The position numbers and the translations under genes were made by a program. This document shows, piece by piece, positions 1 through 8,664 of a stretch of 37,008 nucleotides of DNA; within the stretch, counting starts at the first letter, position 1; the number at the start of each line of letters is the position of its first letter. The notes below the pieces were generated by a model that saw only the letters and a program-made list of their open reading frames with translations, was not told the origin of the DNA and made no database searches. Source of the stretch: Acidimicrobiales bacterium (GTDB taxonomy: Bacteria > Actinomycetota > Acidimicrobiia > Acidimicrobiales > SZUA-35); contig JAHDCC010000025.1 of the NCBI GenBank assembly GCA_020630065.1, positions 9,000-46,007 on the forward strand, given 5' to 3'.

Positions 1-1
1 T

Positions 2-289
2 GAAGAAAAGGCCAAAGTCAGAGAGTTACTAGCCGAGGGGAAGACGGTAGAAGAAGTAGTCGAAGAGATGGTTATCGAGGACGAGACCATCGATGCGGTA
101 CTAGTTACCGAAGAAGCGATTATTGCCGAGGCTGAGAGGGAGGAACCATCAGCTCCACCGGCCGACCCAAGCCCGAAAGCTCCGGCCCCCGACAACACCC
201 CTACTCCGTCACCTGAAGCCAACCCGTCAGGTGAACCAAACATTGAGATCGGACCGGACGGTGAGATCATCGTAAGCGTCGGCGGTTGA
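2..289 (+). CDS. C-terminal part of an unknown acidic, proline-rich protein
   Basis: The frame is open from base 2, so the gene starts before the window; only its last 95 residues are visible. They begin with a charged helical stretch (EEKAKVRELLAEGK, then EEVVEE), followed by a very acidic segment. A proline/alanine/serine-rich low-complexity linker comes next, and the protein ends in PDGEIIVSVGG. There is an ATG at 68, but the open frame and the matching helical composition upstream argue that it is internal. No family is recognised. The gene runs toward the minus-strand protease gene at 363-1349 and is separated from it by a hairpin that could end both transcripts. Confidence 0.6.
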   Translation, partial: EEKAKVRELLAEGKTVEEVVEEMVIEDETIDAVLVTEEAIIAEAEREEPSAPPADPSPKAPAPDNTPTPSPEANPSGEPNIEIGPDGEIIVSVGG

Positions 290-301
290 TGCTGCAGAAC
301 A

Positions 302-339
302 AAGGGCCCGGCTGGCGTCGTCCTACCATCCGGACCCTT
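302..339. terminator. Possible bidirectional terminator hairpin
   Basis: AAGGGCCCGG at 302-311 pairs with CCGGACCCTT at 330-339 (10-bp stem, one mismatch, 18-nt loop). It lies between two convergent genes. There is no run of T on either side, so termination is inferred mainly from position. Confidence 0.4.
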
Positions 340-362
340 ACTCAGCGCAGCATAACTGGCGG

Positions 363-1349
363 CTAGGTCGATTGAGCTTGGAGTTCCTGAGCGGTCGTGT
401 TGGTGTAGTCCTGAACCAAATCGGCCAACGGAACCCGTTGACCACTGTCCAACTTTGCCTGAACCGAATCAACGAACCGATAGCCGATGCGACCAAACGC
501 GTTCGCTATCGGACCGTCGATGTACAACGTGTTGCCGCTCAGCGTCGGTGACATGATGCCATCTCCGGTGTGTCCAACCCCGAACGTGTGGAACACTTCG
601 TGAACGAACACGGCACAGACACCGTATTGGTTATCTAAATCGTCGTCTAACGACAGAGATAGACCTTGACGAACCGCCGCATCATAGAAATTTGGGGGAG
701 GCGTCGTCGCCACACCGGCAGCTGACCCACCCAATTCTCGGACATCCACCCCGATGGTGTGGGTTGAAGATCCCGCATTGTCATCTCGTTCGAGAATCGA
801 TTCGAGCAACCCCTCACAGGTTGTTATCCCCGGCAAATAGTTCGCAAGGTTGTTGTTGTTTCCGGCCAGCTCCAACTGCAAGTTAGAGAATCCGGCGCTA
901 GGAGGCGGCGGTGGAGTGACTGTTGACGGGGACGCAGGCGCCGGGTTTGCAGGTGTCGGTGCCTTCGGTTCGACTTGCGGAACCTGCGGCTCCGGGATAG
1001 CGGGAACAGGTGTTTCAACTTCAGGCGCCAACTCGTTTTGATCTCCCATCTCGACGGGAGGTTCCGGTGGGGCTTCGATTTTGGGTGCCGCGGACGGATC
1101 AGAAACCTCAGGAACCTTACCGAGATCGGGGACAGCAGGCTCCGACGGGAGGACCGGTTCGGCTATCTCTGGAGCCGCAGGCGCTGGTGGAGGGTCGGCC
1201 ACTGTTTCGATTTCGTCCACCGGAGGCGGGGCCGCTTGTGAGTCGCCGGCAGGCACCAACCCGTCACAGGCCGTCAACACCATCAGCATCGCCGTCGTCG
1301 CCGATAAAGCCAGCTTCGAATGAGATGTAGATAGCTCAATGAATCGCAT
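363..1349 (-). CDS. Secreted metzincin-type zinc metalloprotease lipoprotein
   Basis: The 328-residue product starts with a lipoprotein signal peptide whose lipobox LTAC puts the lipidated cysteine at residue 28, so it should sit on the outer face of the membrane. Residues 38-150 are a long Pro/Glu/Ala/Val linker. The C-terminal half holds the extended zinc site HEVFHTFGVGH (H250, E251, H254, H260), followed by GIMSP with a candidate Met-turn at M266. HExxHxxGxxH plus a Met-turn defines metzincins such as matrixins; the substrate is unknown. GGAG lies 5 nt before the ATG. A second, unrelated HExxH protease is encoded upstream on the same strand. The family call is strong; the exact subfamily is not resolved. 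Confidence 0.8.
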   Translation of the reverse strand: MRFIELSTSHSKLALSATTAMLMVLTACDGLVPAGDSQAAPPPVDEIETVADPPPAPAAPEIAEPVLPSEPAVPDLGKVPEVSDPSAAPKIEAPPEPPVEMGDQNELAPEVETPVPAIPEPQVPQVEPKAPTPANPAPASPSTVTPPPPPSAGFSNLQLELAGNNNNLANYLPGITTCEGLLESILERDDNAGSSTHTIGVDVRELGGSAAGVATTPPPNFYDAAVRQGLSLSLDDDLDNQYGVCAVFVHEVFHTFGVGHTGDGIMSPTLSGNTLYIDGPIANAFGRIGYRFVDSVQAKLDSGQRVPLADLVQDYTNTTAQELQAQST

Positions 1350-1586
1350 ACAGGCTCCGCCTAACTAGAAAGAACATCTGGGGCCTGCTGACCAAACCAC
1401 ATGTCGTCCGCTTCCGCCGACAATCATCCACGCTCGCCGCCCGCCGTGGACAGTTAGGTAGTTTGACCTACACCTGTTTTATCAATGATTCACAGCAATT
1501 TCAATGCGAACAACACCCAGATCACCGTCGAACGAGCGACCAGACGCCGAATCGCGACCAGTTTTACCTGCTCAAAGCACCCGCAC

Positions 1587-1883
1587 CTATTTACCGGGAT
1601 CTTCACCAATTTCTTTTAATCCATCAGCGATCGCTGCCCGTAAACGCCGAGCGATGTCCGGGCTCATGTCCGCCACCAAACCCTCACCTGGACTGCCGAC
1701 CTCTTCGACGGTCAAAACTATTCGAGGAATCACGTCTTCGTAGTCGTCACAGATAGCGACCGCCCAACTGATTGGAATAAGTTCGTCCTCTTTCCAACCT
1801 GGCGGCATGTCGGCTTCATCAAATGGGTAATCATCGATCGATCTGCGCATAGCTACCAACCCTACCGTTGCCTCATCAACCAA
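1587..1883 (-). CDS. Small acidic protein of unknown function
   Basis: The product is 98 residues with no signal peptide or membrane segment. It contains an acidic middle (WKEDELIPISW, then CDDYEDVIPRIVLTVEEV) and a C-terminal helix with DIARRLRAAIADGLKEIGE. It follows the membrane protease gene by only 12 nt, so the two are probably co-transcribed and it could be an accessory protein; that link is inference. The listed start is a TTG without a clear ribosome binding site. The ATG at 1850, giving a product starting MRRSIDDYPFDE, is a reasonable alternative. No family recognised. Confidence 0.55.
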   Translation of the reverse strand: MVDEATVGLVAMRRSIDDYPFDEADMPPGWKEDELIPISWAVAICDDYEDVIPRIVLTVEEVGSPGEGLVADMSPDIARRLRAAIADGLKEIGEDPGK

Positions 1884-1895
1884 GCCGGATGAGTC

Positions 1896-3158
1896 TCAGT
1901 CACATGTTGCGAGCCGCAACACCTCTAACCCATCGCGCTGCACGGTCTCGACTGTTCGACCAGGGTCCCGCTCCTGCCAGCCTTGAGCCCCGTCCACCAT
2001 CTGCGCTAACTCGGTCGACGATTCAGCGGCCACGTGAACGGTTATACAGGAACGATCGCTTTCGTTCCACGCCACGAAACGGTCTCCGTCCCATCCGGCG
2101 GCGGCGTCGACACCCAGCACAAAACTTAGTTGCAGCTCGCCGAGTTGCCCTTCATATTCGGCCTCGACCTCTGTCGGGGCTTCAACCTCAACCACAGGAT
2201 CATCTTGATCATCCACATCGGGATGCAAAAGCCGTTCGATCGTGTCCGGAGGGTCCGTGATTAGCTGGTCGATTTCTTCGTTGCCTTCAGCTGCCTGCTC
2301 GACAATTCCCGGCCCAGAAACATACGGGTACCCCTGGAGGAGGAACCACACGTCGAGCGAGTCACTGTCCGATGCGGCAAAGGGGGCAACCGCTACACCG
2401 GTCGACGGTTCAGATCCGTAGCGTTGTTCGATGATGCGATCGTATTCTTCTTTAACATCGTCGGGTTGGGCATCAAGCCACTTTTTAGCGACCAGCTCGG
2501 CCATCCCCTCTTCCACGACGAGACGGACAAACCCCTGAGAGTCGGTCTCGAACGCCCATGTGGGAGGCGTGAACGGCACAGTGGAACTTGTCAACCACTG
2601 GTCGTCGTAGGCGTGGCTGAGCTCATGCACCAGCGTTTCGAGCGTAAACGGATTAAGTTCAGGGCCACGAATTGTTATTGTCTGATCGCCCAAGCTGTAG
2701 TAGCCGAGAATCGAAGCGATACCTTGCGTCCGTTCAACTTCGACCAGATCGACGTCGTCGCCGATCAACCCAAGTGCGGTGTATACGGTGTCGTTGTAGC
2801 CGAGCCATGCTTCATCCACCCAGTCATCGGCCAAACTCTCATCGAACTCGTCGGACCCGATAACACGAACTTCCGGGAATGTTCTGAAACTACGCCCTCG
2901 AAGCACTTGAACAAATTCGGCGGCGTCACAAATCTGTTCATCAACGTCAGCCGGGCAGTCAAGAACGTTACCGGCTGCGTTGTCATACGCCCGTTGACGC
3001 CGCCAAGACCCCGTAAGAAAATACGCAGCTGGCAGAACCACACCGAGAAGAAGCATTGCGACCACCATGAACATGAACGCCTTAAACCTCTTCGACACCC
3101 CGACCGATTCGGGGATCGGCTCAGAAGGCATTTGAATCAAAGCATGCTCCGTCCGCAA
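1896..3158 (-). CDS. Membrane-anchored HExxH zinc metallopeptidase
   Basis: The 420-residue protein has a short cytoplasmic N-terminus, one membrane helix at about residues 27-48 (FMFMVVAMLLLGVVLPAAYF) and a large extracytoplasmic domain. The zinc motif HELSHAYDDQW has H178, E179 and H182. About 40 residues later comes EEGMAELVAKKW, whose glutamates are candidates for the third zinc ligand, as in gluzincins. The last ~90 residues (after EVEAEYEGQLG) look like a separate beta-rich domain. No named family was recognised beyond zincin-like. It is the first gene of a minus-strand pair with the small acidic protein downstream. Confidence 0.75.
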   Translation of the reverse strand: MRTEHALIQMPSEPIPESVGVSKRFKAFMFMVVAMLLLGVVLPAAYFLTGSWRRQRAYDNAAGNVLDCPADVDEQICDAAEFVQVLRGRSFRTFPEVRVIGSDEFDESLADDWVDEAWLGYNDTVYTALGLIGDDVDLVEVERTQGIASILGYYSLGDQTITIRGPELNPFTLETLVHELSHAYDDQWLTSSTVPFTPPTWAFETDSQGFVRLVVEEGMAELVAKKWLDAQPDDVKEEYDRIIEQRYGSEPSTGVAVAPFAASDSDSLDVWFLLQGYPYVSGPGIVEQAAEGNEEIDQLITDPPDTIERLLHPDVDDQDDPVVEVEAPTEVEAEYEGQLGELQLSFVLGVDAAAGWDGDRFVAWNESDRSCITVHVAAESSTELAQMVDGAQGWQERDPGRTVETVQRDGLEVLRLATCD

Positions 3159-3274
3159 AGTATTTCAGCCACCACTACGCAAACAATACTAGTTCGGAAT
3201 GTAGTTGCACCTATCGCGGTTACTAACAGTAGCTTTGTAAGACACATTTATTTAGACAGAGGCAGGCGCACCTA

Positions 3275-3634
3275 ATGGCGACAGTAAATATAACAACCGA
3301 ACAGTTCGAAGAAACCGTTACCGGCGACGGCATAGTCCTCGTCGATTTTTGGGCCAGCTGGTGCGGACCGTGCCGCTCATTCGGTCCTATCTTCGAAGAG
3401 GCATCCGAAAAGCACACAGAAATAACATTCGCCAAAGTCGACACCGAAGCCGAACAAGAACTGGCCGGCGGCCTCGGAATCAAATCCATACCAACGATCA
3501 TGGCGTTCCGTGACGGCATACAAGTGTACTCGCAGCCTGGTGCGCTACCGGAGTCCTCTCTGGAAGACTTAATCACCCAAATCGAAGCTCTCGACATGGA
3601 TGTTGTACGAGCCGAAGCAACCCAGCCGAGCTAA
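3275..3634 (+). CDS. trxA: Thioredoxin
   Basis: The 119-residue protein is a single thioredoxin fold. The active site is WASWCGPC near residue 30, followed by the typical KVDTEAEQELAGGLGIKSIPT stretch with the conserved cis-proline after SI, and FRDGIQV before the last helix. It should be a cytosolic disulfide reductase: there is no signal peptide. A short C-terminal extension (MDVVRAEATQPS) is slightly longer than usual. AGGCG lies about 6 nt before the ATG, and a strong hairpin terminator follows the gene, so it is probably monocistronic. It is divergent from the membrane protease gene, with about 115 nt between their starts. Confidence 0.95.
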   Translation: MATVNITTEQFEETVTGDGIVLVDFWASWCGPCRSFGPIFEEASEKHTEITFAKVDTEAEQELAGGLGIKSIPTIMAFRDGIQVYSQPGALPESSLEDLITQIEALDMDVVRAEATQPS

Positions 3635-3669
3635 CAACACAGCCCACCTAACAACACAGATTCTCACCG

Positions 3670-3713
3670 GTCAAGGGTCGACGCTTACCAAGGTCGGCCC
3701 TTGACTAGTTTTT
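3670..3713 (+). terminator. Rho-independent terminator after thioredoxin
   Basis: GTCAAGGGTCGAC (3670-3682) pairs over 13 bp, with one G-U wobble, with GTCGGCCCTTGAC (3693-3705) across a 10-nt loop. TAG and then five T follow. It isolates trxA from the glycogen genes. Confidence 0.85.
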
Positions 3714-3741
3714 GCGGGCCACAGCCGCGAATACTCAAATT

Positions 3742-3770
3742 TTTACACCTACAGTCGACACTGATAGTGT
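3742..3770 (+). promoter_or_regulatory. glgX promoter with an overlapping palindrome
   Basis: TTTACA (3742-3747) and TAGTGT (3765-3770) are spaced by exactly 17 bp and would start transcription near 3777. The perfect inverted repeat ACACT-GAT-AGTGT (3758-3770) covers the -10 box, which is where a repressor would bind. The promoter is read directly; the operator role is inferred. Confidence 0.55.
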
Positions 3771-3837
3771 TATCTAACCAGAGCTCACCCAACCCCCACT
3801 AGGGTGAAGGGTCTTGTCAACCGGTAGGGATCAGGAC

Positions 3838-5931
3838 ATGTCGACAATTTGGCGAGGCGAGTTCGAACCATTAGGCGCTACATTCGACGGGGCTGGCACC
3901 AACTTCGCGATATTCTCAGAATGCGCGGAACGAATCGATCTTTGCCTATTCGACGACGACGGCAACGAAACCCGTCATCGGCTACCCGAAATAAAAGCCT
4001 ACGTCCACCACGGATACATGCCCGGCATCATGCCCGGACAGCGCTACGGCTACCGGGTGCACGGACCATGGGAGCCTAAACACGGGCTGCGATGCAACCC
4101 CAACAAACTTCTTATCGACCCCTACGCCAAAGCAATAGAAGGCTCGGTCGACTGGGACGACTCCATCTATGGCCATGTGCCGAAACGTCCCGACGAAATG
4201 AACACTATCGACAACGCGACTCGCATGCCGAAATCTGTTGTCGTCAACCCGTTTTTCGATTGGGCAGGAGACCGACCGCCACGCACCCCTCGATCCGAGT
4301 CCATCATCTATGAAGTTCATGTTGAAGGTTTCACCAAAAACCATGTCGGCGTACCCGAAAAACTGCGGGGCACCTACGCCGGGCTAGGCCATCAAGCCAT
4401 GATCGAATACCTCGTCGACCTTGGTGTTACCGCCGTCGAACTTCTCCCAGTGCATCAATTCGTCGACGACCATTTCTTAGTCGAAAAGAACCTCACAAAC
4501 TATTGGGGATACAGCTCGATTGGTTTCCTCGCCCCACACAATCGATACAGTTCCAGCGGCCAACGAGGCCAACAAGTATCAGAATTCAAATCGATGGTTC
4601 GCTCCCTTCACCAAGCGGGCATCGAGGTAATACTCGACGTCGTCTACAATCACACAGCCGAAGGCAACCATCTTGGACCCTGCCTGTCGTTCAAAGGTCT
4701 AGATAACGCCTCGTACTATCGGCTAGCGGACGACAAACAGTACTACATCGACTACACGGGAACCGGCAACACGCTCGACGCCCGATCACCCGATGTTCTC
4801 AAGCTTGTGATGGACAGCTTGCGGTACTGGGTTACCGAAATGCATGTGGACGGGTTCCGGTTCGACTTGGCTTCGACATTGGCGCGAGAAGATCACGCCG
4901 TAGACCGCCTATCCGGGTTTTTCGACCTTATTCACCAAGACCCAATCATTAACCGAACGAAACTCATCGCCGAACCTTGGGACGTCGGTGAAGGCGGATA
5001 CCAGCTCGGAAACTTCCCGCCTTTATGGTCGGAATGGAACGGCCAGTACCGAGACACGGTCCGCAACTTCTGGCGCGGAAGCCCGGACACGCTAGCTAAC
5101 TTTGCGTGGAGGTTTACTGGCAGTTCCGACCTGTACGGCTCGACCGGACGCAAAACCACTGCGAGCATCAACTTCATCACCGCCCACGATGGTTTTACGT
5201 TAGCCGACCTGGTCGCATACGACGAAAAACATAATCTGGCCAACGGTGAAGAAAACCGGGACGGCGACAGCCACAACAACTCGTGGAACTCAGGCGCTGA
5301 AGGACCGACCGACGACGAAACTATTCTGAAGACTCGCCGCAACCGGCAACGGTCGATGATGGCAACGTTGATGTTAAGCCAAGGCGTTCCCATGATTCTG
5401 GGCGGCGACGAGCTCGGAAGATCCCAAGGAGGGAACAACAACGCCTACTGCCAGGCAAACGACATCTCGTGGATCGACTGGCAAAACATCGACAAAGACC
5501 TACTCGACCTGACCAAACAGCTAATCGCATTCCGAAAAGCTCACCCCGTTTTCCGTCGAATCAACTGGTTCAGCGGAGCGACTGAGAACAGCACCGACCC
5601 GGTAGATGTCTCTTGGTTTAACACCGACGGCTCAGCGATGGAACCACACGACTGGACCGGTGGCTATCAGCACACACTCGGGGTCCATTTAAACGGCCAA
5701 GCGCTTCAAGCCAGAGGCGAACGGGGCGAACCTATCGTCGACAACAGTTTTATTGTCCTGTTCAACACTCATTGGGCTTCGGTGCTGTTCCAAGTACCTG
5801 AAGGGTTCAGTTCTTCCAGTTGGAGAGTTGTTGTGGATACAAACAACAGCGATGCTTCCACGATGGTCTACTCTACTCTTGACGGAGTATCGGTAGCCGC
5901 TTGGTCGGTTTTGGTTCTCGAAGGTATCTGA
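3838..5931 (+). CDS. glgX: Glycogen debranching enzyme (isoamylase type)
   Basis: GlgX hydrolyses alpha-1,6 branch points of glycogen limit dextrins. The 697-residue protein has the usual N-terminal CBM48-like domain (about residues 5-120, GATFDGAGTNFAIFSECAERIDLCLFD) and a GH13 barrel. The barrel carries nucleophile D343 in DGFRFDLAS, acid/base E379 in LIAEPWD and transition-state D451 in TAHDGFT. The typical GlgX stretch GGDELGRSQGGNNNAYCQ follows. ATG 3838 is preferred because AGGGA lies 7 nt upstream; a TTG at 3814 would add eight residues (MSTGRDQD) but has a poorly placed site. glgA follows after 35 nt, so the two are probably one operon. Confidence 0.95.
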   Translation: MSTIWRGEFEPLGATFDGAGTNFAIFSECAERIDLCLFDDDGNETRHRLPEIKAYVHHGYMPGIMPGQRYGYRVHGPWEPKHGLRCNPNKLLIDPYAKAIEGSVDWDDSIYGHVPKRPDEMNTIDNATRMPKSVVVNPFFDWAGDRPPRTPRSESIIYEVHVEGFTKNHVGVPEKLRGTYAGLGHQAMIEYLVDLGVTAVELLPVHQFVDDHFLVEKNLTNYWGYSSIGFLAPHNRYSSSGQRGQQVSEFKSMVRSLHQAGIEVILDVVYNHTAEGNHLGPCLSFKGLDNASYYRLADDKQYYIDYTGTGNTLDARSPDVLKLVMDSLRYWVTEMHVDGFRFDLASTLAREDHAVDRLSGFFDLIHQDPIINRTKLIAEPWDVGEGGYQLGNFPPLWSEWNGQYRDTVRNFWRGSPDTLANFAWRFTGSSDLYGSTGRKTTASINFITAHDGFTLADLVAYDEKHNLANGEENRDGDSHNNSWNSGAEGPTDDETILKTRRNRQRSMMATLMLSQGVPMILGGDELGRSQGGNNNAYCQANDISWIDWQNIDKDLLDLTKQLIAFRKAHPVFRRINWFSGATENSTDPVDVSWFNTDGSAMEPHDWTGGYQHTLGVHLNGQALQARGERGEPIVDNSFIVLFNTHWASVLFQVPEGFSSSSWRVVVDTNNSDASTMVYSTLDGVSVAAWSVLVLEGI

Positions 5932-5966
5932 ACTCCTCAACCGACTACCCAAGGATCGGAGCAACG

Positions 5967-7358
5967 TTGAAAATTTTGTTGGCGTCGGCTGAAATAGCCC
6001 CAATAGCTCGGGTGGGTGGCATGGCAGAGGCGGTCGCCGGACTGGTCAAACAACTCCGCCAAAACAACATCGACGTCTCGGTGGTCTTACCTGACTATGG
6101 CGGAGTAGAGCTAACCAACGAAGTCGTGTCTGAACTACCGATGCCTGCATGGGCCTCGCCCGGCAGCGTTCGTTCCGGCGAAGTTGAAGGTGTAGGCGCA
6201 ATCCATCTCATCGATGTTCCCTGGATCGAGAAAGCCCACCCATACAACGACGCCAATGGTGTGGCGTTTGAAGATAATGATCTCCGGTTCCTTGGCTTCT
6301 CTGCCGCTGTCGCCGCGCTGACTGTAAAAGAATCCCCCGACGTTCTCCATCTCAATGACTGGCATACCGCGGCGACGTTAGGGTTCTTGAACGAGCCGCC
6401 TCCCTCTGTGCTGAGCATTCACAATTTGGGTTATCAAGGCATTGCTAACCCGGGCTGGCTCGACGAAATCACCAACCGCCCCCACTACTTTGCGTGGCAC
6501 AACACGATCAACCCGCTACTAGGCGGACTCCGACTCGCTGACCGTGTCGTGACCGTTAGCCCGAACTACAGCAAAGAAATTTTGAGCGAAGAAGACGGGA
6601 TGGGCCTCCACGAATATCTGATCGATTTGGGCGACAGACTGGTCGGAATCGTCAACGGAATCGACACCGCCGAATGGAATCCGCACACAGACTCGTTTCT
6701 CGAAAAGAAGTTTTCGATCAAAAACAAGGCGGGTAAATCGGCAAACAAAAAGAAGTTGTTGACAGAGTTCGGGTTAGACCATGACTCTTCTGTCCCCGTC
6801 ATCGGCATGGTTTCTCGTCTCGTCGAACAAAAAGGCATCGACTTGATCACCGAACTCGCCCGGTTCATTCCTAATCTGCCAGCAAAACTCGTGATTCTAG
6901 GATCAGGAGATATACGACTGGTAAACGAGATCCAGCAACAAGTCGCCCAAAACCACGAACACATTTCTTTTCGCAACGACTACGACCTAAAGCTTGGACA
7001 CCAAGTTTTTGCTGGTTCGGATCTTCTGTTGATGCCTTCACGATTTGAACCGTGTGGGCTAGCCCAAATGCAGGCAATGGCCTACGGCACCATTCCGGTC
7101 ACCACAAACGTCGGCGGATTGGCCGACACTGTTATCGACGCCGATCTGTTTCCCGAAACCGGCAACGGGTTCGTTAGCCAATCGATCGACTCGATCGGCC
7201 TCTTAGACGCACTGTACCGGGCTACGAGGGCGTGGAGAAACCGGAGCCAACGCGCAGCTATCCAACGAAGAGGGATGGAAACGGACTGGAGTTGGACAGA
7301 GCCAGCGAAACAGTATTTGCAGCTGTACAACGAACTAGCCACCAACTCAGACCGCTAA
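5967..7358 (+). CDS. glgA: Glycogen synthase (GT5), ADP-glucose dependent
   Basis: GlgA adds glucose from ADP-glucose to the growing alpha-1,4 chain. The 463-residue product has the two-lobed GT-B layout: N-terminal KILLASAEIAPIARVGGMAEAV, then LHLNDWHTA and SIHNLGYQG, GIVNGIDTAEWNP, and the C-lobe VSRLVEQKGIDLI with LMPSRFEPCGLAQMQAMAYGTIPV containing the conserved catalytic-region glutamate. The TTG at 5967 is chosen over an upstream ATG because GGAG lies 5 nt before it and the protein then begins where GlgA normally begins. The usual nucleotide-binding KTGGL is RVGGM here, so lysine is replaced by arginine. It faces glgC convergently. Confidence 0.93.
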   Translation: MKILLASAEIAPIARVGGMAEAVAGLVKQLRQNNIDVSVVLPDYGGVELTNEVVSELPMPAWASPGSVRSGEVEGVGAIHLIDVPWIEKAHPYNDANGVAFEDNDLRFLGFSAAVAALTVKESPDVLHLNDWHTAATLGFLNEPPPSVLSIHNLGYQGIANPGWLDEITNRPHYFAWHNTINPLLGGLRLADRVVTVSPNYSKEILSEEDGMGLHEYLIDLGDRLVGIVNGIDTAEWNPHTDSFLEKKFSIKNKAGKSANKKKLLTEFGLDHDSSVPVIGMVSRLVEQKGIDLITELARFIPNLPAKLVILGSGDIRLVNEIQQQVAQNHEHISFRNDYDLKLGHQVFAGSDLLLMPSRFEPCGLAQMQAMAYGTIPVTTNVGGLADTVIDADLFPETGNGFVSQSIDSIGLLDALYRATRAWRNRSQRAAIQRRGMETDWSWTEPAKQYLQLYNELATNSDR

Positions 7359-7374
7359 CACACGCGCTACCACA

Positions 7375-7394
7375 CGGCTTGACGTTTCGAGCCG
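7375..7394. terminator. Short hairpin between convergent glgA and glgC
   Basis: CGGCTTGA (7375-7382) pairs with TCGAGCCG (7387-7394) over 8 bp with one wobble and a 4-nt loop. There is no T run, so it is a weak candidate for a shared terminator. Confidence 0.35.
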
Positions 7395-7419
7395 CTCAAA
7401 GAACAGCTATTCCATCGAC

Positions 7420-8664
7420 CTACTCGATGACGGTTCCTTTGGCGACGACAACAATTCCACCGGCGGTCACCGTGAACCGTTTTCGGTCTTCTTCTATGTC
7501 AACACCGATTTTGAATCCGGGTGGAATGACAACATTCTTATCGACGATTGCGCTTCGAACAACGGCGCCTGCCCCAACCACCACGTCGTCCAGAAGAATC
7601 GACTTGCTCACCTCGGCTTGGGCTTCGACCCGCACACCGGGAGACAAAACCGAGTTGTGTACTGCCCCACCCGAAACGATTACACCCCGACTGATCATGG
7701 CGTTAGAGACACTGCATTCGTGTGGGCCGTCCAACACAAATTTCGCTGGCGGAATTTCGCGCCCAATCGTGTGAATCGGCCAGAGTTCGTTGTAGAGATT
7801 GAACTTTGGTTCCGGCGCTACGAGGTCCATGTGGGCGTAGTAGTAACTGTCGACTGTTCCGACGTCACGCCAGTAGTGTTGGTCGCTGATGGCGCCCGGA
7901 ATGCGGTTGTGGGTGAAGTCATAGACATGGGCTTCGCCTGCGTCGACAAGCTGCGGAATAAGGTTCCCTCCGATGTCGTGTTTAGAACCGTCATCCATGG
8001 CGTCGGAGTCTAAGATTTCCTCTAGAACTTCCCGGCTGAAAATATAGTTGCCCATCGAGGCGAGGACTTGGGTGGGGTCCTCTTCCAAACCTTTTACCGT
8101 GGTCGGTTTTTCGGTGAATTTGGTGACCTTCGAACCCCCATCGGTTTCGATTATTCCGAACTGGTCCGATTCTTCTACCGGTACCCGTATCGCTGCGATC
8201 GAAACGCCGGCACCGCTGTCCATGTGATGGTCGAGGAACTGGCGGGGGTCGATGCGGTAAATGTGGTCTGCACCAAAAACGATGACGTAGTCCGGGTTCT
8301 CGTCGTCTATGAGGTGCATGTTCTGGTAGAGCGCGTCGGCGGAACCGGCGAACCATCGTGGCCCTCGACGCATTTGGGCTGGCACGGTTGTGACGTAGCT
8401 ACCGAGCAGAGTCGACATACGCCAGGTGCGACTTATATGAACGTCGAGACTGTGGCTTTTGTATTGGGTGAGTACCACAATTTTCCGGTAGCCGCCGTTG
8501 ACCAGATTCGATAACGCAAAGTCGATTAGACGGTACTGTCCCCCAAACGGAACCGCGGGTTTGGCGCGTTGCAACGTGAGCGGCGCTAGTCGTGAACCTT
8601 GCCCTCCGGCTAGGACTACAGACAATGTACGTGGGCGCTCAACAGATTCCATATGCCAATTCAT
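7420..8664 (-). CDS. glgC: Glucose-1-phosphate adenylyltransferase (ADP-glucose pyrophosphorylase)
   Basis: GlgC makes ADP-glucose from glucose-1-phosphate and ATP, the committed step of glycogen synthesis. The 414-residue protein shows the nucleotidyltransferase signature VVLAGGQGSRLAPLT near residue 17 and the KPAVPFGGQYRLIDFALSN loop. It also has GSADALYQN, the FGADHIYRID metal site and FTEKP with the sugar-phosphate lysine. A left-handed beta-helix domain forms the C-terminal third (VIVSGGAVHNSVLSPGVRV, then VVRSAIVDKNVVIPPG). GGGAG lies 5 nt before the ATG. It is transcribed away from glgB, sharing a 141-bp control region, and runs toward glgA. Allosteric control is usual for the family but cannot be read here. 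Confidence 0.96.
   Translation of the reverse strand: MNWHMESVERPRTLSVVLAGGQGSRLAPLTLQRAKPAVPFGGQYRLIDFALSNLVNGGYRKIVVLTQYKSHSLDVHISRTWRMSTLLGSYVTTVPAQMRRGPRWFAGSADALYQNMHLIDDENPDYVIVFGADHIYRIDPRQFLDHHMDSGAGVSIAAIRVPVEESDQFGIIETDGGSKVTKFTEKPTTVKGLEEDPTQVLASMGNYIFSREVLEEILDSDAMDDGSKHDIGGNLIPQLVDAGEAHVYDFTHNRIPGAISDQHYWRDVGTVDSYYYAHMDLVAPEPKFNLYNELWPIHTIGREIPPAKFVLDGPHECSVSNAMISRGVIVSGGAVHNSVLSPGVRVEAQAEVSKSILLDDVVVGAGAVVRSAIVDKNVVIPPGFKIGVDIEEDRKRFTVTAGGIVVVAKGTVIE

Noticed and set aside
2424-3275. Long plus-strand open frame of 283 codons opposite the membrane protease gene
   Set aside because: It is antisense to a gene with a clear membrane helix and HExxH site. Its own translation is rich in Arg, His and Cys without any domain-like pattern.
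4932-5441. Minus-strand open frame of 169 codons inside glgX
   Set aside because: The glgX frame there carries all three catalytic motifs; the antisense translation is low-complexity Ser/Arg and is a shadow.
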